The notes below the pieces were generated by a model. That model did no database searches, was not told the DNA's origin, and worked only from the letters and a program-made list of their open reading frames with translations. The translations under genes were made by a program, and so were the position numbers. Below, in pieces: positions 1 to 8,535 of a DNA stretch of 64,000 bases (the first letter of the stretch is position 1; the number at the start of each line of letters is the position of its first letter). Location: NCBI RefSeq assembly GCF_900172265.1, contig NZ_FWFK01000001.1:248001-312000 (forward strand). The letters run 5' to 3'. The DNA comes from Roseivivax jejudonensis. Lineage in GTDB: Bacteria > Pseudomonadota > Alphaproteobacteria > Rhodobacterales > Rhodobacteraceae.

Positions 1-306
1 CGCTTCTCGACCGAGCTCGGGGCGGACAACGTGGACCGTATCCGCGACTTCGACAGCGGCGAGGACATGGTGCTTCTGGACAGCGAGATCTTTGCGGGTC
101 TGGGCGCGGAAGGCCCGCTGTCCTTCGGAGCATTCCATTCCAGCGCGACGGGCGAGGCGCAGGACGCGGAGGACCGGCTTGTCTACAACACGCGGAGCGG
201 CGACCTGTCCTGGGACGCGGACGGCTCCGGCGATGTCGAGGCGGTCACGTTCGCCCGCCTGCAATCGGCGCCCGAGCTCACGGAGTCGGACTTCATCCTC
301 GTGTGA
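1..306 (+). CDS. RTX-type calcium-binding protein, C-terminal end (partial)
   Basis: The reading frame is open from the first base of the window, so only the last 101 residues of a larger protein are present. The tail has the arrangement typical of the C-terminus of alphaproteobacterial RTX (hemolysin-type calcium-binding) and serralysin-like proteins: a DNVDRIRDFDSGEDMVLLD segment, a glycine- and aspartate-rich stretch, LVYNTRSGDLSWDADGSG, and a final segment ending in DFILV. In this family the extreme C-terminus carries the uncleaved type I secretion signal, so the protein is probably secreted. The actual nonapeptide repeats and any catalytic domain lie upstream of the window, so the overall function (protease, adhesin or other) cannot be told. 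Confidence 0.8.
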   Translation, partial: RFSTELGADNVDRIRDFDSGEDMVLLDSEIFAGLGAEGPLSFGAFHSSATGEAQDAEDRLVYNTRSGDLSWDADGSGDVEAVTFARLQSAPELTESDFILV

Positions 307-392
307 TACGATCCGCGGGAGGGCGCCGTCCGGCGCCCTCCCCGTCCGAGCCCGGCACGTTTCCCGGGGCATTCATCGCAAAGGGCTTGAAC

Positions 393-746
393 ATGGCCTC
401 CGACCTGCACCGTCGACAGCTCCTGTCGTGTCTCGCTGCGCTCCCCTTCACGCTCGCAACCGCCGCCTGTGCATCAGAGATGCGCGGTGAACTGACTTTT
501 GCGGACGGCGGGGCGATCCCCCAAGGGACGATCCGCGTCTTCGCCGAACCGACCGGCGACCGGTCCGACGTTGTCCTCGAGAGCGACGGCAAGGCACGCG
601 CCCTGGCGTTCTCCCTGCCGCACGGCGATGCGGAGCCGCGCCAGATCGTTGCCGTGCTCGAACGCAAAGACGGCTGGCTTCTGGCACGCGGCAGCGCGGC
701 ACCGTCCGACCCACTGTCCATCACGCTCTACGAGGCAGCACGCTGA
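393..746 (+). CDS. Putative small lipoprotein of unknown function
   Basis: A 117-residue protein starting at ATG 393. It begins with a twin-arginine-like and hydrophobic stretch (HRRQLLSCLAALPF) ending in a lipobox-like TAAC, which suggests export and possibly lipid attachment at the Cys. The mature part contains GELTFADGGAIPQGTIRVF and alternates charged and hydrophobic residues as in a small beta domain. It loosely recalls YbaY/YscW-type lipoproteins, but I do not claim that family. It lies 86 bp after the RTX gene on the same strand and could be co-transcribed with it. An in-frame start at 303 would overlap the RTX stop, but the signal-like sequence favours 393. Confidence 0.55.
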   Translation: MASDLHRRQLLSCLAALPFTLATAACASEMRGELTFADGGAIPQGTIRVFAEPTGDRSDVVLESDGKARALAFSLPHGDAEPRQIVAVLERKDGWLLARGSAAPSDPLSITLYEAAR

Positions 747-890
747 CGCGGCGCGGGCCGGCTCCCGGCTCAGGCGCCGGGGTTCGACATCCGGTCGGGC
801 CGAAGCGCGAAACAGAGGCACTTCGCATCTGGCGAACGGCGTTCGCGCCCCTCCTGCACGGCCCTCGGCCAGGAAACGCAAGCGACACAC

Positions 891-1613
891 CTACCCGACA
901 GCGCTGCCGTCGGCATTCCAATCGGACCAGCCGGGAAACCGGAGCGGCTCGGCCTGATCGAGGCGCGTCAGGTGTGCCGACCAGGCGTCTTGGTTGTGGC
1001 GAAGCCGCTCCTGGACGCTTGCCTCATCCTCGTAGCTGTAGCCGTGCCCCTGGACACCGTAGGAAATGAAGGGCGGCAGCACCGAAAACCCCATGTAATG
1101 CATCGAATATTGCACGGGCCAGAGCATCGTCTCGAAGTCGCCGCCCCGGCCCCCTGGCCCGAAGGCCGCCTGCGGGGCGCCCGTCGTCACGGAGACGATC
1201 GCGCGGCGCCCCCTGAAATAGCCCGCATCATAGCGCATCCGACTGGTGTAGAGCCCGCCGCTGACGAACACGCGGTCCATCCAGCCTTTGAGAATGGCGG
1301 GCGGCCCATGCCACCAGAGCGGAAACTGAAGGACGACCAGGTCCGAGCGTTCCAGTTGCCGGATTTCGACGGAAACGTCGTCGGGCAGAGCATCGATGCG
1401 CCAGGCATGGCGCTGCTCGGCGAGCGGAGCGAACGTGTCAGGCTGGGCGCGGTTCGCGTAGTGCCGGCCGCTTTCGACCGGGTCGAAGCCCGCGCGGTAG
1501 AGGTCGCTCACCGTCACGCTACCCCGTTTCCGCATCGTGCGCTCTGCGGCCCGAGTGAGCGCGGCATTGTAGGATCTCGGCTCGGGATGGGCATGAACGA
1601 TATGGGTGTGCAT
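891..1613 (-). CDS. NAD(P)H:quinone oxidoreductase, flavodoxin-like fold
   Basis: A 240-residue protein of the NQO1/MdaB-type flavodoxin-like family, which reduces quinones with NAD(P)H through FMN or FAD. The N-terminal HTHIVHAHPEPRSYN is the family's phosphate-binding segment. LVVLQFPLWWHGPPAILKGW near residue 105 is the classic flavin-loop motif, followed by SVTTGAP. The start at 1613 is preferred over an upstream frame start at 1706 because GGAAGG lies 7 nt before this ATG and the conserved fold begins immediately. It is divergent from a LysR gene 95 bp away, the usual arrangement for a LysR-controlled detoxifying oxidoreductase. Cytosolic. Confidence 0.88.
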   Translation of the reverse strand: MHTHIVHAHPEPRSYNAALTRAAERTMRKRGSVTVSDLYRAGFDPVESGRHYANRAQPDTFAPLAEQRHAWRIDALPDDVSVEIRQLERSDLVVLQFPLWWHGPPAILKGWMDRVFVSGGLYTSRMRYDAGYFRGRRAIVSVTTGAPQAAFGPGGRGGDFETMLWPVQYSMHYMGFSVLPPFISYGVQGHGYSYEDEASVQERLRHNQDAWSAHLTRLDQAEPLRFPGWSDWNADGSAVG

Positions 1614-1708
1614 CTGAGCGCCTTCCGGCATCGGTTTCGGGTCACCTCGACGCTGCACGATCACTTCTGATATGTCTTCGGACACATCTGATAGCCGTGC
1701 TTTCAAAA
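1614..1708. promoter_or_regulatory. Divergent promoter region, quinone reductase / LysR
   Basis: This 95-bp intergenic region separates the divergently transcribed oxidoreductase and LysR genes. It contains the short dyad TGTC-TTCG-GACA at 1673-1684. LysR proteins commonly bind such T-N11-A type sites between themselves and a divergent target. The dyad is short and may be chance, so the operator assignment is an inference. Confidence 0.35.
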
Positions 1709-2605
1709 ATGAACAAAAAGCTTGATTGGAACGACTACGCGACGGTCCTGCGGATCGCGGAGGCCGGCTCGCTCGCCGGGGCGGCCCACCGGATCGGATC
1801 GAGTCATCCGACGATGTTCCGCAGGATCAACGCGGTCGAGGCCAAGCTCGGCGTGCGGCTTTTCGAGCGGTTCCGCACGGGCTATCGGCTCACGAGCGCA
1901 GGCGAGAAGGTCGCGGCCGCCGCGCGGGAGATCGAGGAACTTACCAACGAGACCGAACGGCGCGTCGCGGGACATGACCTTCGCCCCTCGGGCATCGTAA
2001 GGCTGGCGACGACCGATACGCTGCTCTGCGGGCTTCTGGCGCCAGAGATCGCCCGCTTGCGACACGAGGAACCGCAGATCGTGCTGGAGGTCGCCGTGTC
2101 CAACGAAACCTCCAACCTCTCCTTCCGCGAGGCCGATATCGCGATCCGGCCCTCCGCTGCGCCGGACGAGCACCTGGTCGGTCGCCGGCTGGGCGTGATC
2201 GAGCAAGCAGCCTATGCCGCGCGGGCCTTCGAACCCGCCGACCAGCCGTCACGGAGTTGGGCGGCCCTGCCATGGGTCGGGCCGACTCCCCTTATGCCCT
2301 ATCCGCAGTTGCACGCGTGGATGCGCGACGCGGGATGTGACATGTCCTGCGTTTGCCGCATGGACAGCGTTCTGGGTATGCACGCCGCCGTGCGCTCCGG
2401 TCTCGGTGTGGCGATCCTGCCGTGCTATCTTGCCGAAGCGGATGGCGCGCTGCGCCGCATCGGACCTGAGGTCGAAGGTCTCGCGGTGGACCTCTGGATG
2501 CTGACCCATCCCGACCTTCGACAAACCGCGCGGGTGCGCGCCGTTCTCGATCACCTCGGAGGCAGGCTCGGCCACGCGCTGAAGGCGACCGCCAGCGTCC
2601 GCTAG
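1709..2605 (+). CDS. LysR family transcriptional regulator
   Basis: A 298-residue LysR-type regulator. The N-terminal winged helix-turn-helix spans about residues 3-62 (LDWNDYATVLRIAEAGSLAG, with the recognition helix around SSHPTMFRRI). The rest forms the two-lobed periplasmic-binding-protein-like effector domain. ATG 1709 is chosen; a GTG at 1697 is in frame and possible. Divergent transcription from the neighbouring quinone oxidoreductase suggests that gene as its target. The domain order and length are normal for the family. Confidence 0.88.
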   Translation: MNKKLDWNDYATVLRIAEAGSLAGAAHRIGSSHPTMFRRINAVEAKLGVRLFERFRTGYRLTSAGEKVAAAAREIEELTNETERRVAGHDLRPSGIVRLATTDTLLCGLLAPEIARLRHEEPQIVLEVAVSNETSNLSFREADIAIRPSAAPDEHLVGRRLGVIEQAAYAARAFEPADQPSRSWAALPWVGPTPLMPYPQLHAWMRDAGCDMSCVCRMDSVLGMHAAVRSGLGVAILPCYLAEADGALRRIGPEVEGLAVDLWMLTHPDLRQTARVRAVLDHLGGRLGHALKATASVR

Positions 2606-2872
2606 TCCAGCCACGCTGAAGCAAGCCGAGCGTGCGTGAAGAAGCCGAAAAAGAGCCGGTTGTACCCCGCTGCGCTTGAACGCAATCTGACCCGCACGAC
2701 ACAGACCACGTGAACGCGACCTGCGTAACCGAAGCAGGTGGGCTCCGCCTTGGCCTGCCGTCGAGCCAGTATAGATCAGGAATGCGTTTCAGCGCGTGAT
2801 CATTGCCGGGAGTATTGTTCCAGAGTGCGACTTGAACTGACTGTTCCGAAGGACCTTCGTGGGAAAACCGAA

Positions 2873-3262
2873 ATGCTGGACGCATTGGATGCCGTGGAGG
2901 GACGCGACGACACCAAGGCCCTGTTGCGCCCGATCCTCGAGATCGTGAGCCGCGCCGTCTCCTCCGGCATCCAGCAGGAGGTCTTCGACAACTTCGCTCG
3001 ATACCGGGACGAGACGTCCCTGCCCCGGCAAGGCCTCGGGGATGTGCGCATCGCGCTCGACCTGCCGGAGACGGATCTGGAGGCGGCGCGCGGCGACCTC
3101 ATCGATATCGCGATGGAGGGGTCCGAGTGGATTTGGCAGACCACGTCAGACGGACGGACCGCCGCGGTCTTCGAGGTGCTTTGCGACATCCTCGACGAAG
3201 GACTCGCCCCCGTGGATCAGCAGGCCCTGCTGGACGCGAACCTCGCCGACCTGGCGAGTTGA
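2873..3262 (+). CDS. Hypothetical protein, acidic
   Basis: Not recognised. From ATG 2873 it is a 129-residue acidic, largely helical protein with no membrane segment, signal peptide or metal motif. A GTG start at 2825 would add the sequence RLELTVPKDLRGKTE, which looks coding-like, so the true start may be there. Hydrophobic heptads around residues 15-35 and 80-110 suggest a small helical bundle. It stands alone, 267 bp after the LysR stop and 125 bp before a hydrolase remnant. Confidence 0.5.
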   Translation: MLDALDAVEGRDDTKALLRPILEIVSRAVSSGIQQEVFDNFARYRDETSLPRQGLGDVRIALDLPETDLEAARGDLIDIAMEGSEWIWQTTSDGRTAAVFEVLCDILDEGLAPVDQQALLDANLADLAS

Positions 3263-3387
3263 CGATCGGTCGGCGCCAGCGCGTGTCCGATACTCCGAGT
3301 GCCGTTTCGATAGAGCGACCCGCATCATGGCTGACGGTCGAGCCATGACGGACCGGCCGTCAGGTCTATGCCTGCCAGGAGGATTTC

Positions 3388-3822
3388 GTGGGTGGCCAAA
3401 ATTCGGCCGTCCGGCGGGTCGTAGAGACCGCGTCGCTGCCCTTCGCCGAGACCTTCATCCCGGCGATGCTGCCCGATACGCCGGAGCACTTCACGATCTG
3501 CGAAGAGCTTTTCGAACCGGTGCCCCGCGACACCCGGCTGGAGCCTGTGACCAGCGACCGTCAGGAACTGATCCTGAACGGCGAGATCGACGTCGAGACC
3601 GATTTCAGCTGGGGCGCCCGGGCGGCCGAGACGCTGCCGAACCGCCAGACCATCGTCTTTCCGGAGTCGGTCCACGGCACGATCCTCTGCAGCCAGTGCG
3701 CGCGCGACATCACCGAGGCCAATATCGGGTCTCCGCAAGGCTCGCTCGACCCCTCCTGCATCGCCGACCTGCGCCCGCCGGTGTTGTTGCTGGACGGAAC
3801 GATGCATCCTCTGCCCCTGTGA
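3388..3822 (+). pseudogene. Orphan C-terminal piece of a TAP-like alpha/beta hydrolase
   Basis: The 144 residues match the end of secreted alpha/beta hydrolases with a TAP-like C-terminal domain: ELILNGEIDVETDFSWG carries the acid residue, AAETLPNRQTIVFP follows, then the SVHG histidine and a conserved SC near the end. Full-length members are about 450-550 residues with a GxSxG nucleophile in the first half. That part is absent, and the 125 bp upstream do not encode it. The fragment nevertheless has a GTG start with AGGAGG 5 nt upstream, so it might be translated. Most likely a 5'-truncated remnant; a small stand-alone domain is the alternative. Confidence 0.6.
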
Positions 3823-3833
3823 TCTCGGAGAGG

Positions 3834-3869
3834 CGCCGCGAAGGAGCATCCGGATGCTCCTTCGCGGCG
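3834..3869. terminator. 36-bp perfect palindrome, probable terminator
   Basis: Eleven bases after the hydrolase remnant the sequence CGCCGCGAAGGAGCATCC is followed directly by its exact reverse complement, giving an 18-bp perfect dyad with no spacer (in RNA about a 16-bp stem with a tight loop). There is no T-run on either side. It could be a rho-independent-like terminator of the high-GC type, an mRNA 3' protecting hairpin or a protein-binding dyad. Confidence 0.55.
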
Positions 3870-4388
3870 ACACAGCACGCTGACGGTCGGTGAAGCATGA
3901 CACACGCGGACGCGATACGATCCGAACGGCGCCAACCGGTGCAGCGCATTGACGATCGAAGTGCGGCTTGGGCCTTGCGTGGCCGTCGTGGCGCGGCGCA
4001 TCGAACGGACTTCGGCCAGGGCCCCTCGCGCGTCCTTGAGTATTTTTGCCAAGAAGAAGGGGAAAACGGGCGGTCTGCAGGCCGCGGCGCGCGCTTGGGC
4101 GGGGCATCGTGCCAGCCGAGTGGTCGGACCGAGAGCGGAGCGGGTGGCGTCCGGGTCGAGACCGCAAATCCGGCGGTCGCCGCAGGTGCGCGCGCGCGGC
4201 GTGGCCGATGCGTGCCCGACCGTGTTCCAGCGAACAGCGCGGCGATCGACCCGGCCCGAACGCCGTTCGCCGCGGCCCGTTCACCGCTCGGCCGCCCCGC
4301 CTCTGGCTGACCCTCCTATCTTGAAAGAGACAGGCGGCCTGCGGAAGGTGTAAATTCCAATCGCTGAATGACGTCGAGGGATCTCACG
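3870..4388. other. 519-bp intergenic region before mbfA
   Basis: No convincing gene is visible on either strand. The segment at about 4034-4062 (CTTGAGTATTTTTGCC followed by AAGAAGAAGG) stands out from its GC-rich surroundings. From memory, similar CTTGAGTATTTTT strings recur in intergenic DNA of Rhodobacterales, so it may be an interspersed element; only one copy was noticed here. The last 70 bp must hold the mbfA promoter. No clear Irr-type (ICE) box was recognised. Confidence 0.4.
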
Positions 4389-5366
4389 ATGGTTCCGTTC
4401 CTTCCCGGCCGGCGACGCTTCTCGCAACTCAGCGAGCAGGAAGTCCTCGCGCTCGCCATTTCGGCAGAAGAGGACGACGGCCGCATCTACCGGGGCTACG
4501 CGGCGCGGCTGCGCGACGACTTTCCGGCGAGCGCCGAGATCTTCGACGGCATGGCGCGCGAGGAAGCCGAACACCAGCAAAGGCTGATCAACCGGCACAA
4601 GCAGCGGTTCGGGGAGACCATCCCTCTTATCCGGCGCGAACATGTCGCCGACTTCTACAGGCAACGGCCTGTCTGGTTGGTGGAAACCCTGTCGCTCGAG
4701 GAGATCCGCGCCCAGGCGAAGATCATGGAACGGGAGGCGCAGAGGTTCTACGAGGCCGCCGCGCGCCGCTCGACGGATGCCGATACCCGGGCATTGCTGA
4801 ACGACCTTGCCGCGGCCGAAGCCGGCCACGAGAGAGAAGCGTCGGAACTCGAGGCCGTCCATCTCGGCGAGGCGGCCCGCGATGCGGAAGACGAAGCCGC
4901 GCACCGGCAATTCGTCCTGACATGGGTGCAGCCGGGCCTTGCCGGACTGATGGACGGTTCGGTGTCCACCCTCGCGCCGATCTTCGCCACGGCGTTCGCC
5001 ACTCAGGATCCGTGGACGACCTTTCTCGTCGGGCTCGCCGCCTCGGTCGGCGCGGGCATCTCGATGGGCTTTACCGAAGCCGCCTCGGACGATGGCGCGA
5101 TCTCGGGGCGGGGATCTCCCTGGAAGCGCGGCTTCGCGTCAGGCATCATGACGACCGTCGGCGGTCTGGGACACGCGCTGCCGTATCTCATCCCGCATTT
5201 CTGGACTGCGACCACGATCGCTTTCGTGGTGGTCTTCCTCGAGCTTTGGGCGATCGCCTGGATCCAGAAGCGATACATGGCGACGCCGTTCCTGCGGGCC
5301 GTGGTCCAGGTCGTGATCGGTGGCGCGCTCGTGCTCGGCGCCGGTATCCTGATCGGGTCGGGCTGA
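4389..5366 (+). CDS. mbfA: MbfA-type membrane-bound ferritin-like iron exporter
   Basis: A 325-residue two-domain protein. The N-terminal half is a rubrerythrin/erythrin-like ferritin domain with the paired iron-binding helices (SAEEDDGRIYRGYAARL, EEAEHQQRL, MEREAQRFYEAAAR, EAGHEREASEL). The C-terminal half is a CCC1/VIT1-like membrane domain with several hydrophobic segments, starting at VQPGLAGLMDGSVSTLAPIF. This fusion matches MbfA of Agrobacterium and Bradyrhizobium, an inner-membrane exporter that protects against iron (and manganese) and peroxide stress. I chose ATG 4389 (MVPFLPGRRRFSQLSEQE) because known homologues begin close to this point; ATG 4368 is also in frame. In relatives the gene is controlled by Irr. 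Confidence 0.9.
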   Translation: MVPFLPGRRRFSQLSEQEVLALAISAEEDDGRIYRGYAARLRDDFPASAEIFDGMAREEAEHQQRLINRHKQRFGETIPLIRREHVADFYRQRPVWLVETLSLEEIRAQAKIMEREAQRFYEAAARRSTDADTRALLNDLAAAEAGHEREASELEAVHLGEAARDAEDEAAHRQFVLTWVQPGLAGLMDGSVSTLAPIFATAFATQDPWTTFLVGLAASVGAGISMGFTEAASDDGAISGRGSPWKRGFASGIMTTVGGLGHALPYLIPHFWTATTIAFVVVFLELWAIAWIQKRYMATPFLRAVVQVVIGGALVLGAGILIGSG

Positions 5367-5499
5367 GCGCGCCGCGGCCGGGTCGGCCAAGCACGGCGCA
5401 GGCGATTGCCGCATTGCAGCGCCCGGGCGGGGAAGCTGCGCTCCGGCCCCGGACAGTCAATCCTTTTCCACCCCCGGCCGGAGCACCCGGCGAGAGGCG

Positions 5500-5519
5500 G
5501 CGTAAGCATCCGCTTACGC
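5500..5519. terminator. Hairpin downstream of mbfA
   Basis: GCGTAAGC-ATCC-GCTTACGC forms an 8-bp perfect stem with a 4-nt loop, 133 bp after the mbfA stop and 105 bp before the next gene. No T-run follows. It is a plausible transcription end between mbfA and the PepSY operon. Confidence 0.45.
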
Positions 5520-5624
5520 GGGCCCGTATCAGCGCTCGGTCAATGGCCTGTCGGCCCGTCCGCGCGTCATGTCAGACCCACGGCCAACCCGGTCGGGAAA
5601 CCCTAATCCCTGAAAGGACATGAC

Positions 5625-5882
5625 ATGACCAAACTCCTGCTCGCCGCTCCGCTCGCTCTCATGCCCGCTTTCGCTCACGCCCTTCCCGCCGTCGGCGATA
5701 TGGTCGGGACCACCCCCGCAGAGGCGACCGCCGCGCTGGCAAATGCCGGGTGTGCCGTCGACGAGTTCGAGGCGGAAGGCGGCCAGATCGAGGCCAAGTG
5801 CCGCGATGACGCTGCCAAACGATACGAGGTCTACATCGACCCGAAGTCCGGCATCGTCACCAAGATCAAGTCCGAGGATTGA
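5625..5882 (+). CDS. PepSY-domain periplasmic protein
   Basis: An 85-residue protein with a clear Sec signal peptide (LLLAAPLALMPAFAHA, cleavage about residue 19), followed by one PepSY-like domain: a segment with one Cys pair (GCAVDEF..., AKCRDD) and the typical YEVYIDPKSGIVTKI strand. PepSY proteins of this size are often encoded beside cytochrome b561 or two-component genes. Here a cytochrome b561 gene begins 3 bp downstream, so the two are almost certainly one operon. AAAGGA lies 6 nt before the ATG. Confidence 0.82.
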   Translation: MTKLLLAAPLALMPAFAHALPAVGDMVGTTPAEATAALANAGCAVDEFEAEGGQIEAKCRDDAAKRYEVYIDPKSGIVTKIKSED

Positions 5883-5885
5883 GCG

Positions 5886-6527
5886 ATGCGGCAGCACATC
5901 GAGTCGGGCGCCCACGCGGCGCCCGGTGCCGTGCCCCCGTGGGATCCAGTGGTGCGGCTGACACACTGGAGCCTCGCGGCCGCGGTCCTTGCCAATGCTC
6001 TGCTGACAAAGCCCGGGGCCACGATCCACGTGTGGATCGGCTGGGCCGCCATGGCCGTTCTCGCGCTTCGCCTGCTCTGGGGCGTGATCGGCCCGCGAGA
6101 GGCGCGCTTCGCTTCGTTCCTGCCCGATCCGCGGGGCGCGCTGAGCCACCTGGTCGATCTCTTGCGCGGACGACCGCAGGACCATGCCTCGCACAATCCG
6201 GCAGGGGCTCTCATGGCCTACGCGCTCTGGGCGTGCCTCGCCGTCGTGATCGGCACTGGCCTGGTGATGACCGACGGCAAGAGCCCATTGACCATCTCCG
6301 AGGAGAACGCCGCGGTCGCCGCCGGCGACTGGTCGGTACTTGTCGCCAAAGACCGCGCGGACGATCATGACGATGAGGGCGCGGGCGAGATCGCGGAAGA
6401 GGTGCACGAGGTCGTGGCAAACCTGATGCTGATCCTCGCGGTCATACACGTCGCGGGCGTGGCAGTCGAAAGCCGTGCGCTTGGCCGAAATCTGGTGCGC
6501 GGAATGGTGGCCGGACGAAGGAGGTAG
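5886..6527 (+). CDS. Cytochrome b561-family di-heme membrane protein
   Basis: A 213-residue integral membrane protein of the Ni/Fe-hydrogenase cytochrome b / b561 superfamily. Four hydrophobic segments carry candidate heme ligands: VRLTHWSL in helix 1, ATIHVWIGW in helix 2, and VHEVVANLMLILAVIHVAG near the C-terminus. HNPAGALMAYALW precedes helix 3. An acidic His/Asp-rich loop (about residues 158-172) lies between helices 3 and 4. It probably passes electrons between the quinone pool and a periplasmic partner, perhaps the PepSY protein just upstream. Confidence 0.85.
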   Translation: MRQHIESGAHAAPGAVPPWDPVVRLTHWSLAAAVLANALLTKPGATIHVWIGWAAMAVLALRLLWGVIGPREARFASFLPDPRGALSHLVDLLRGRPQDHASHNPAGALMAYALWACLAVVIGTGLVMTDGKSPLTISEENAAVAAGDWSVLVAKDRADDHDDEGAGEIAEEVHEVVANLMLILAVIHVAGVAVESRALGRNLVRGMVAGRRR

Positions 6528-6528
6528 C

Positions 6529-7068
6529 GTGATCGACCCGGACCGGACTCAAGCAACCGAGCGACGACGCCAGCTCGGCCTCGCCGGGATCATGGTTCTG
6601 CAATGCGTCGCCGCCGTCTTCTTCGTCGGTGACGTGGCTGCAGACCTCGTTCATGCGCCACTCGCCGGCCATTCGGTTCTCGAGGCTCTGGTGACGGCGG
6701 CCCTCGTTGCCGGGATCTTGCTCAATGCCTGGCAACTGCGTCGCACGATAAACCGGATGCGGGCGCAGGATCGGGCGCTTGGTGCCGCGCGCGGCGATCT
6801 GGCCCGGATCATCGGGGCCCAGTTCGAGGCGTGGAGCCTGACGCCGGCCGAGCGCGACGTCGGGCTCCTCGCTCTCAAGGGTCTCGACGCCGCCGAAATC
6901 GCCGGGATCCGAGGCGCGGCGCCAAGCACGGTCCGCGCGCAGCTCACCCGGATCTACAGCAAGGCCGGCGTCTCGGGCCGGGCCCAATTCGCCGCGTGGT
7001 TCGTGGAAGACCTTCTCGACGGAATTTCCGCGCCGCCCGCCGGGACCGCGGACCGACAGCTCTCGTGA
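6529..7068 (+). CDS. Membrane-associated LuxR-type HTH regulator
   Basis: A 179-residue protein starting at GTG 6529, which has AAGGAGG 4 nt upstream overlapping the end of the cytochrome gene. Two hydrophobic segments (about residues 20-35 and 45-65) are followed by a short coiled stretch and a LuxR-type HTH (LTPAERDVGLLALKGLDAAEIAG, then STVRAQLTRIYSKAGVSGR). There is no receiver or autoinducer domain. One-component membrane LuxR regulators of this build are common in alphaproteobacteria. Its position suggests that it reports on redox state or the cytochrome/PepSY pair and controls the same operon; that is inference. Confidence 0.78.
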   Translation: MIDPDRTQATERRRQLGLAGIMVLQCVAAVFFVGDVAADLVHAPLAGHSVLEALVTAALVAGILLNAWQLRRTINRMRAQDRALGAARGDLARIIGAQFEAWSLTPAERDVGLLALKGLDAAEIAGIRGAAPSTVRAQLTRIYSKAGVSGRAQFAAWFVEDLLDGISAPPAGTADRQLS

Positions 7069-7161
7069 GACGCCCGAGCATAGTCGGACCTCGGCCGCGT
7101 CGCCCGCATCTGGTGTGCAACGTCTGATGATGTCTCGGCAGGCTCAAGACAGCGGCGGACC

Positions 7162-8535
7162 TCAGACGACACGAACCCGCGTCATCATTCCGCTCGCCGC
7201 ATGGCCGAGCATGTGACAATGCAGGAGCCAGTCGCCCGGTCGCTCCGCGACGAATGCGATCTCGGCCCGGCCGTCCGGCGCCACGAGAGCCGTATCCCGA
7301 AGCGCCCCGGCTGTGCCGTCCTCGCCGATCTGGCGGAAATGGTGGCCGTGCAGGTGCATCGCGTGGGGCCATGCGCTGTCGTTCACCATCCGGATGCGCA
7401 GCGTCTCGCCCGCGCGAACCTCTGCGAGCGGGCGCTCGTGCATGTCGACCGCGCCGTTGAAGGCCCAAACCTTTCCGCGCGCGGCCAGCTCGCGCAGGGA
7501 AAGGGTCTCGCCGCCGAGCGTCGCATGGGAGAGACCGCCCATCGCCCCCCCCTCCATCCGGAGATCGACGGCCCGCGCGTCGCCAAGCGCGAGATCGGGC
7601 CACGCATTCGGCGCCAGAGGTGCAACCGGGCCGAGCCTTGAGGTGCGCGCATCGCCGTCGACGGTCAGGTCGAGGAGCGGCACGCCGCCATCGCGTTCGA
7701 GGTGGTAGAGGAACGCCGCCTCGCCCCCTTCGGCGGTCACGTCGACGATCAGGTCGGCGCGCGCCCCGGGGCCGAGCGGCACTGGCGCGGTCAGAGGTTC
7801 GGGCGACCTCAGGGGCTGGCCATCGAGCGCGACGATCACAGCGTTTACGCCTTCTCCACCGATCCGGAGGATGCGGGCGCTCGCGGCGTTGATGACGCGC
7901 ACCCGCAACCGCGCGTGGCGACCGACGCGGCGCTCGACCGCCGCAAGACCGTTCGCGGTGAGCCAGTTTCCGATGCGCCCGGCATGCGACCGGTCGTGCA
8001 GCGACCCGAAATCCTCGGCGATCTCGCCGTTCTCGGTCAGCCGCCAGTCCTGAACCAGCAGGACCTCGTCGAAATCGACCTCCGGCGGCTCGGGCTCTTC
8101 GACGATCAGCGCGCCGGACAGGCCGCGGCCGACCTGCTCCCACGACCGGTCATGCGGATGATACCAGTAGGTACCGGCGTCAGGCAGGTCGAACGCGTAG
8201 TCGAACGTACCGCCGGGCGGCACGGTGTCCTGCGTCACGCCCGGCACGCCGTCCATTTCGTTTGGCAGGCGCAGCCCGTGCCAGTGGATCGTGCTGGATT
8301 GGTCCAGGGCGTTCTCGAAGCGGCGGCGGAGCCGGTCGCCTTGCCGGAACCGGAGCACCGGGCCCGGCGAAGACCCGTCATAGGTCCAAAGCGATGTCGC
8401 CGGATACGCGTCCGGCAGGAGTTGACGCACCCCCTTGCCGGCCACGAGCCGTTCGGTCTCGGCCCGTGCGGGCATACCGAGCGTCAGGGCGACGCCGGCA
8501 CTCCCGGCCAGGAAGCTCCTGCGTGAAACGGTCAT
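7162..8535 (-). CDS. Tat-exported multicopper oxidase
   Basis: A 457-residue three-domain multicopper oxidase. The N-terminus SRRSFLAGSAGVAL is a twin-arginine signal. All copper motifs are present: HWHG (residues 84-87), HPHD (about 126-129), HAMHLHGHHF and, near the end, HCHMLGHAASGMM with the type-1 Cys and axial Met. It should oxidise a substrate (phenolics, Cu(I) or Fe(II)) with reduction of oxygen to water in the periplasm. CueO/CopA-like and laccase roles cannot be separated from sequence alone; no methionine-rich insert typical of CueO is evident. It is convergent with the LuxR gene. Confidence 0.9.
   Translation of the reverse strand: MTVSRRSFLAGSAGVALTLGMPARAETERLVAGKGVRQLLPDAYPATSLWTYDGSSPGPVLRFRQGDRLRRRFENALDQSSTIHWHGLRLPNEMDGVPGVTQDTVPPGGTFDYAFDLPDAGTYWYHPHDRSWEQVGRGLSGALIVEEPEPPEVDFDEVLLVQDWRLTENGEIAEDFGSLHDRSHAGRIGNWLTANGLAAVERRVGRHARLRVRVINAASARILRIGGEGVNAVIVALDGQPLRSPEPLTAPVPLGPGARADLIVDVTAEGGEAAFLYHLERDGGVPLLDLTVDGDARTSRLGPVAPLAPNAWPDLALGDARAVDLRMEGGAMGGLSHATLGGETLSLRELAARGKVWAFNGAVDMHERPLAEVRAGETLRIRMVNDSAWPHAMHLHGHHFRQIGEDGTAGALRDTALVAPDGRAEIAFVAERPGDWLLHCHMLGHAASGMMTRVRVV

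Noticed and set aside
4389-4410. Irr-controlled (ICE) box upstream of mbfA
   Set aside because: No TTTAGAA-N3-TTCTAAA-like symmetry could be found in the 100 bp upstream.
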